Positions 42,288-46,780 of a DNA stretch of 46,780 nt are shown here, piece after piece. How positions within the stretch are numbered: the stretch's first letter is position 1; each line of letters opens with the position of its first letter. Origin of the DNA: SHYR01 sp034406555 (GTDB lineage Bacteria > Chloroflexota > Dehalococcoidia > UBA2979); the NCBI GenBank assembly GCA_034406555.1, contig DASCRM010000045.1:1-46780 (forward strand), read 5' to 3'. The notes under the pieces are model-generated. The model ran no database searches. It was not told where the DNA came from and worked only from the letters and a program-made list of their open reading frames with translations. The position numbers and the translations under genes are program-made.

Positions 42288-43241
42288 CTACTGGTAGATG
42301 ATCAGGTCCGGCGGAGTGTCGAGGCCCTGGATCCGCGCGGGATCCATCAGCGGCACGTCCCAGTCATAGAAGAGCTTGATCGCGGGGCGCTCTGAGTACT
42401 CCGCGAGCGCGAACCTGTCGTAGTTCGCGAGCTTCGGCCATGGCCCGCCGAAGCCGTCCATGTCGATACTGATCTCGACCTCGAGGACGTCGCGGTAGCT
42501 CTCGGTGTCGGTCAGCATCCCCGACCGGAACTGGTGCAGTACCAGCACCTTCGGCGGCAGGTTGTAGCGGCGCACGAGGTCCGCGAGGTACTGCTGCACC
42601 GCGTTCACCTCCGGCGCGCCGAGCGTGCCGATCATCACCCCCGGCGCGACCGCGTACGGGCGGGTCGACCACTCCGGGTCGAGCGCGAGGTGCACGAAGG
42701 GCTTCTTCAGCGCCCACTCAAGGCGTTGCACATCCGTCAGCGGGTCGGACCAGCCAATCTGCTCGTCGAGGATTAGCAGCAGCCCGTGCTCCTCGGCCAG
42801 ATCGACGTAGATGGCGAGCTTCTCGTCGGAGATGAACTCTAGGTACGTACCGTCCGCCCCCGGCCTCGGCTGTGCGATCGAGGTGATCAGGTGCAGCGCG
42901 GGGATCACGTCGCGGTCGCCGTTGAGCGCGTCGTAGAGGGCAGCGACGCGGGTCACCTCCTCCGCCAGGCGTTCGGGGCCGTAGACGCCCAGCGCACCCA
43001 TCCCCGGGATGCCGGGATGCCCGTAGAACGCGACGACCTGTGCGTCTTCGAAGACGGAGGGCGCCGGAGGCGGCAGCACGCGGATCGCCAGCCACTCGCT
43101 GGGGCCATCGGCCGCGGGCATCGGGCGTTGGGACAATTGAGGAGGGGAGGCGGGAGCGGAGGCCGCGCTCGTTGTCCCGGGGAGAGACACGACCACGAGC
43201 AAGAGGACGGCGGACAAGCCGACCCGACGCAAGGGGTGCAC
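42288..43241 (-). CDS. exported protein of unknown function
   Basis: A 317-aa protein with an N-terminal signal peptide (VHPLRRVGLSAVLLLVVVSLPGTTSAASA). GTG 43241 is preferred over GTG 43268 because GGGAGCGG is well spaced before it. The mature part starts with a proline-rich linker, then VVAFYGHPGIPGMGALGVYGPERLAEEV, IPALHLITSIAQPRPGADG, LILDEQIGW, FVHLALDPEWSTRP and VLVLHQFRSGMLTD. The regular strand/helix pattern suggests a TIM barrel, perhaps a glycosidase-like fold. I do not recognise the family well and no active site can be named. It is convergent with ccr and starts 211 bases from nfuA, on the opposite strand. Confidence 0.7.
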   Translation of the reverse strand: MHPLRRVGLSAVLLLVVVSLPGTTSAASAPASPPQLSQRPMPAADGPSEWLAIRVLPPPAPSVFEDAQVVAFYGHPGIPGMGALGVYGPERLAEEVTRVAALYDALNGDRDVIPALHLITSIAQPRPGADGTYLEFISDEKLAIYVDLAEEHGLLLILDEQIGWSDPLTDVQRLEWALKKPFVHLALDPEWSTRPYAVAPGVMIGTLGAPEVNAVQQYLADLVRRYNLPPKVLVLHQFRSGMLTDTESYRDVLEVEISIDMDGFGGPWPKLANYDRFALAEYSERPAIKLFYDWDVPLMDPARIQGLDTPPDLIIYQ

Positions 43242-43452
43242 GCTCCGCTCCCGGCACCACCCCGCCACGCTCCCCGGTCAGGAACGTTGAGGCGACTGTA
43301 CACGAATAGCGCACTTGAACAAACACATGAGCAATTCCGTAACGCCCGAACCGTCAGTAGCCGGGTCAAACGTCCTCTCGTCGTCCCCAGTGCGATCGAT
43401 TACTCTTAGTGCTCACTTCCTGAATTCACCCTTGCTACCAGCGGAGGCAGCA

Positions 43453-44064
43453 ATGAGCGACGAAGCAGACGCGGGCACCGCCCGATCCGTGGAGATCAAA
43501 GTCAGCGATGACGCTGCGGCACGGCTGCAGTCCGTGCTCGGGGGCTACGAGAATCCCGTCGCCGGCATCCGGCTGGCCGTCGCCGGCCGTGGCCCGGCTG
43601 GCTTCCAGCACGCGCTCTCGATCATCGAGCCGGGTGAAGAGCCGGAGGGCGACACCGTCGTCGAGAGCGCCGGGCTCACCTTCTTCGTCGAGGGGCGCAA
43701 CGCGCAGTACCTGGACGGCATCGTGATCGAGTTCGATGGCGGTGAGGGCGGGATGCTGCAATTTGAGAACCCGAACCCGATCTGGCTCGACGAGGTGAGC
43801 AAGCAGCTGCAGGAGCTATTCGACACGCAGATCAACCCGCAGATCGCCTCGCACGGCGGCTCGGTCGCGCTGCTGGAAGTCGATGTCCCGAAGGCCTACA
43901 TCGAGCTCGGTGGCGGCTGCGTTGGTTGCGGCATGGTCGATGTCACGCTGAAGCAGGGCATCGAGGTCGCGATGAAGGAGCTGATCCCGGAGATCACTGA
44001 GGTGATCGATCAGACCAACCACGGCTCCGGCGACAATCCCTACTACAAGCCCTCCAAGAAGTAG
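43453..44064 (+). CDS. nfuA: NfuA-like Fe-S carrier (degenerate HesB + NifU domains)
   Basis: A 203-aa protein with two domains. Residues about 15-110 form an A-type (IscA/HesB-like) domain (VEIKVSDDAAARLQSVLGGYENPVAGIRLAVAG) that lacks the three cluster-binding cysteines, as in E. coli NfuA. The C-terminal NifU domain has GGSVALLEVDVPKAYIELGGGCVGCGMVDVTLKQGIE, with C156 and C159 as the CxxC cluster ligands. It would deliver Fe-S clusters to apoproteins. ATG 43453 has a GGAGG site; the earlier ATG at 43315 is unsupported. The radical SAM gene starts 40 bases after it and may receive clusters from it. Confidence 0.88.
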   Translation: MSDEADAGTARSVEIKVSDDAAARLQSVLGGYENPVAGIRLAVAGRGPAGFQHALSIIEPGEEPEGDTVVESAGLTFFVEGRNAQYLDGIVIEFDGGEGGMLQFENPNPIWLDEVSKQLQELFDTQINPQIASHGGSVALLEVDVPKAYIELGGGCVGCGMVDVTLKQGIEVAMKELIPEITEVIDQTNHGSGDNPYYKPSKK

Positions 44065-44103
44065 CGCCCACACCACGCCCGCGACACGGATAGCCGACCG
44101 CCG

Positions 44104-45579
44104 ATGAAGGGGCTGCTAGTCTCCACCTACGAGTCCGGCCACCAGCCGCTCGGCCTCGCCGCGCCCGCCGCCGCGTTGCGCGCTCGCGGCCACGACGTGC
44201 GCTGCATCGACCTCGCCGTCGAATCGCCCGAGGCCGCGGAGATCGCCGAGGCCGCCCTCGTCGGCATCTCGATCCCGATGCACTCGGCCGCCCGGCTCGG
44301 CATCGCACTCGCCCGCCGCGTGCGGCTGATCAACCCGGACGCGCACATCGCGTTCTACGGCCTCTACGCCAGCCCGCTGAGCGCGACCCTGCTCGAACGC
44401 ACCAGCGGCGACGCAATCGCCGACTCGGTGCACGGAGGCGAGTACGAGCCCTCGCTCTGCGATCTCGCGGACGCCGTCGAGGACGGCCTCAAAGGGGGAA
44501 CAGGGCGCACGAACGGCACGGCGCCGGAGACGTCCTCGCTGCGCTTCGATCGCCAGCAGTACCCGCTGCCCGACCGCGCGGGCCTGCCGCCGCTCGATGC
44601 CTATGCGCGCGTGCAGACCGTCGAGGGCACCCGCCTCGCCGGTTACGTCGAGGCGACGCACGGCTGCGCCCACACCTGCGACCACTGCCCGATCACGCCT
44701 GTCTACGGCGGCCGCCAGCGGCTCGTGCAGCCGGAGACAGTGCTCGCCGACATCGACCAGCAGGTCGCGCTCGGCGCTCGCCACATCACCTTCGGCGACC
44801 CGGACTTCCTCAACGCCGTGCCTCACTCGATGGCGATCATCGAGGCGATGGTCGAGCGTCACCCCAGCCTCACCTTCGACGTGACGGTGAAGGTGGAGCA
44901 CCTGCTCGAACACGCCGCCGTGCTGCCGAGGCTACGCGAGGCCGGTTGCCTCTTCATCACCTCGGCGTTCGAATCGTGCAGCGACGCGGTGCTCGGCTAC
45001 CTCGACACAGGGCACACGCGCGCGCAGATGGATCAGGCGCTCGCTCTGGCGACCGCCGAGGGCCTGACGATCCGCCCCACCTGGCTCGCCTTCACGCCAT
45101 GGTGCGGCGTCGAGGACTACGTCGAGATGCTCAACTTCATCGAGAGCTGCGGCCTCGTTGGTCACGTGCAGCCAGTGCAATACGCGCTACGGCTGCTGCT
45201 TCCACCCGGCTCACCGCTCGTCCCGCTGCTCGACAAGCAGGGCCTGCTCGGCCCCTACGACGGCGACGCGCTCACCTACGGCTGGACGAACGCCGATGCC
45301 CGCATCGACCCGCTGCAGCGCGAAGTCGCGACGATCGTTGAAGATGCCGCCGTCCGCTGCACCTGTGACGACGACGCGAACGCCCACCTGGCCCACGACA
45401 TCGAGACGTTCACGCGCGTGAAACGCGCCTCGCTCGCAGCCCTCGGACGGGGCGACCAGGCGGTGATAGTCGCCAAGCAGCCGCAGCAGCCCCCGCCTCG
45501 CCTCACCGAAGACTGGTTCTGCTGAGCGGAGCCGACCGAGGAGCAGTTAGCTCCTCTCGACCTCGCAATCGGCGTGTGA
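44104..45579 (+). CDS. B12-binding radical SAM protein with Cys-TGA-Ala-Glu-Pro tail, candidate selenoprotein
   Basis: A 473-aa frame, extended to 491 residues if TGA 45523-45525 is decoded as selenocysteine (residue 474). Residues 1-110 form a cobalamin-binding-like Rossmann domain (LLVSTYESGHQPLGLAAPAAALRARGHDVRCIDL). The radical SAM cluster ligands are C188, C192 and C195 (CAHTCDHC), with GARHITFGDPDFLN and GCLFITSAFESC following. The end reads DWFC-TGA-AEPTEEQL, then a stop at 45577. This matches the CUAEP/CCAEP-tail radical SAM family as I recall it, where the second position is Sec or Cys. Its chemical reaction is unknown. It lies 40 bases after nfuA. If TGA is simply a stop, the protein ends at 45525. 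Confidence 0.85.
45538..45556 (+). promoter_or_regulatory. candidate bacterial SECIS element of the radical SAM gene
   Basis: GAGGAGC (45538-45544) pairs perfectly with GCTCCTC (45550-45556), closing the loop AGTTA (45545-45549). The loop begins 19 bases after the TGA and its second base is G, as described for bacterial SECIS hairpins. The apical sequence GCAGTTAGC is close to GCAGTTGC in the sulfurtransferase element. Confidence 0.65.
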
Positions 45580-45714
45580 TTCGAACCTGTCTCAGCGGAG
45601 ACCGGGTCTGGTCGCTCGGTCGGTCCTATCGCTTGGTGACGTTACGCACGGTCAGCCTCGCGTCGGGCTATGTAAACTTGCGCCGAAGATCCGCGCTCGC
45701 GAGAGGCGGTACCC

Positions 45715-46296
45715 ATGGACCAGGCGAGAGCAGAGGGATTGATTCGTGGTGTCTTCCACGAAAGCACAAGCACGCCGAATCCTCCGGAGGTACTTGCCGA
45801 GCTCATGCACTCGGACTTTGTCTGCCACGGCCCGCCCGGCATGAACCACTCGCACACCGACGGTACGGAGCAGATCGAGCGCTGCCTGTTCGCGGGCGCG
45901 TTCGAGGAGCTGGTGTTCTCCGTCCACGACATCGAGGTCGAGGGGGGCCGCCTCGTTGGACGTTTTGAGGCGACCGGCAAGCACGTCGAAGACTTCCAGA
46001 GTGTCCCGGCGACGAACGAGACGAAGGTCGTCGAGGGCACAACCACCTTCCGGGTCCGCGACGGGAAGCTCGCGGAGGGCTGGGGCGTACTCGCCTGGCA
46101 GAAACGCCTGAGGTCAGCGCCGTCACGCTCTGCGAGGTCAGCTCAGAGAATCTGGACCATGTCCTCGCGCTGGCTGTCCATTCGGACCAGCAGAACCTTG
46201 TCGCGACGAACGCGAAGTCGATCGCGCAGGCCCACTTCGAGGAGCAGGCGTGGTTCCGGGCGGTCTGCGCGGATGGCGTCCCCGTCGGCTTCCTGA
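45715..46296 (+). CDS. SnoaL-like polyketide cyclase fold protein, 3' end out of frame
   Basis: The first 130 residues look like a SnoaL-like or DUF-type NTF2-fold protein: GLIRGVFHESTSTPNPPEVLAELMHSDFVCHGPPGMNHSHTDG, FSVHDIEVEGGRLVGRFEATGKH and TTTFRVRDGKLAEGWGVLAWQ. That domain should end near 46105, where a TGA is present in another frame. In the given frame the protein runs on to 46296 with arginine/serine-rich residues that are antiparallel to sense. A lost base near 46100 is likely. A GAGAGGCGG site is before the ATG. The GNAT remnant follows directly. Confidence 0.65.
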   Translation: MDQARAEGLIRGVFHESTSTPNPPEVLAELMHSDFVCHGPPGMNHSHTDGTEQIERCLFAGAFEELVFSVHDIEVEGGRLVGRFEATGKHVEDFQSVPATNETKVVEGTTTFRVRDGKLAEGWGVLAWQKRLRSAPSRSARSAQRIWTMSSRWLSIRTSRTLSRRTRSRSRRPTSRSRRGSGRSARMASPSAS

Positions 46297-46557
46297 TGGT
46301 GGCGCACCGATGCCGAGGACGGCGTCGACTTCCTGTGGCGGATGATGGTCGACGCTCAGCGCCAGCGGCATGGCTACGGTGCGCGGGCGATCGAGTTGCT
46401 CGTCGCTGAGACGCGGGAGCAACGTCTGCACATCGGCGCGATCGTGCTCAGCCACCTCCCCTTCGATGGCAACGCCGGGCCGTTCTACGAACGCCTCGGC
46501 TTCTTCTACACCGGCGAGACCGTCGACAGCGAACTGGTCATGCGGCTGGAGCTCTAG
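46098..46557 (+). pseudogene. GNAT family N-acetyltransferase gene, frameshifted
   Basis: One frame gives ETPEVSAVTLCEVSSENLDHVLALAVHSDQQNLVATNAKSIAQAHFEEQAWFRAVCADGVPVGFLMV. Near 46305 the sense moves to another frame with DAEDGVDFLWRMMVDAQRQRHGYGARAIELL and GPFYERLGFFYTGETVDSELVMRLEL. The acetyl-CoA motif Q/R-x2-G-x-G/A is RQRHGYGA. The N-terminal pattern resembles BltD-type spermine acetyltransferases. No start codon was found for it, so the 5' junction with the SnoaL gene is also damaged. The true start and the number of missing bases are uncertain. Confidence 0.7.
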
Positions 46558-46585
46558 CGCCGAAGACCCGACGAGGCTCAGAAGC

Positions 46586-46780
46586 TCATTCGACGAGCAG
46601 ATCCACGATGCGATCGAGCGAGGCTTCGCTGACGCCGCTCGCCCGCAGGAACTCGCAAGCGGAGCCGTGGTCACGCTCCACGAGCGCCATCAGGTCCGCG
46701 ATGCGCTTCGCCGGCGTCGCCATGAGTGCCAGCCACTCGTCGCGGGGCATCTCGGGCTTGCGGCCCTTCCCCTCGATGTA
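46586..46780 (-). CDS. C-terminal part of a gene cut by the right edge (tyrosine phosphatase-like)
   Basis: The minus-strand frame is open from the window edge and ends with TGA at 46586. It gives 64 residues: GRKPEMPRDEWLALMATPAKRIADLMALVERDHGSACEFLRASGVSEASLDRIVDLLVE. The YGS-like HGSACEFLRASGVSEASLDRIVDLL segment resembles the C-terminus of bacterial tyrosine/dual-specificity phosphatases (Y_phosphatase3 type). The catalytic Cys motif lies outside the window, so the call is tentative. Confidence 0.5.
   Translation of the reverse strand, partial: YIEGKGRKPEMPRDEWLALMATPAKRIADLMALVERDHGSACEFLRASGVSEASLDRIVDLLVE

Noticed and set aside
46098..46557. A deliberate SnoaL-GNAT fusion
   Set aside because: The two domains lie in different frames with no start for the second, and the GNAT part has its own further frameshift. 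Damage of two adjacent genes is simpler.

Overview
This is a GC-rich bacterial chromosome segment of about 46.8 kb, densely packed on both strands, with most gaps under 200 bases. I see no rRNA, tRNA, CRISPR array, insertion sequence or prophage. The content suggests a free-living, aerobic, lipid- or organic-acid-degrading member of the Chloroflexota, possibly near Dehalococcoidia/SAR202. The clues are a cysteine-less SCP-x type thiolase with its DUF35 partner, an F420-type luciferase-like oxidoreductase, an anti-sigma-like FecR protein behind an ECF sigma factor, several SDR and MFS genes, and crotonyl-CoA carboxylase/reductase. This placement is inference from gene content only.

Layout. 1-9.4 kb: a phosphoesterase, then an acyl-CoA block (thiolase, DUF35, CDP-alcohol phosphotransferase, acyl-CoA ligase, enoyl-CoA hydratase), a metallo-beta-lactamase fold hydrolase, a Na+/Ca2+ exchanger, an LLM oxidoreductase and ClpS. 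9.4-17.2 kb: a GGQ ribosome-rescue type protein, argC, an MFS carrier, a damaged ECF sigma gene with its FecR-like partner, a MscS channel and a DUF6159 membrane protein. 17.2-21.3 kb: a minus-strand operon mobA - ABC ATPase - ABC permease - DUF4097 lipoprotein, divergent from yqeC, a maturation factor for selenium-dependent molybdenum hydroxylases. 21.4-26.1 kb: DUF1684, a broken methyltransferase, a CorC-like protein, a broken HIT gene, a HAD phosphatase and a two-domain sulfurtransferase. 26.2-34.7 kb: glutamate dehydrogenase, MFS, two SDRs, ogt, and a hydroxyacid block (2-hydroxyacid dehydrogenase, HpcH/HpaI aldolase, Ldh-family dehydrogenase). 34.7-36 kb: a PD-(D/E)XK-like protein convergent with a Dam-family methylase. 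36.2-40.2 kb: amtB-glnK-glnD. 40.4-46.8 kb: Nudix, ccr, a secreted protein, NfuA, a B12-binding radical SAM protein, SnoaL/GNAT remnants and a partial phosphatase-like gene.

Most interesting result: two genes appear to use an in-frame TGA as selenocysteine. In the sulfurtransferase (25263-26087) TGA replaces exactly the catalytic cysteine of the second rhodanese domain (Tyr-TGA-Gln-Gly-Gly-Ile-Arg). In the radical SAM protein (44104-45579) TGA lies in a Cys-TGA-Ala-Glu-Pro tail, matching the CUAEP/CCAEP-tail radical SAM family as I recall it. In both, a strong stem-loop follows the TGA, with an apical AGUU starting 19-20 nt downstream, as expected of a bacterial SECIS element. yqeC in the same window independently points to selenium use.

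The window also holds a cluster of disrupted reading frames (sigma factor, FecR tail, DUF1684, methyltransferase, HIT, SnoaL/GNAT). Some are single-base frameshifts. Four are in-frame TAG codons. One coincides with a perfect 18-bp inverted repeat. Either this strain is losing these genes or the assembly has residual errors.
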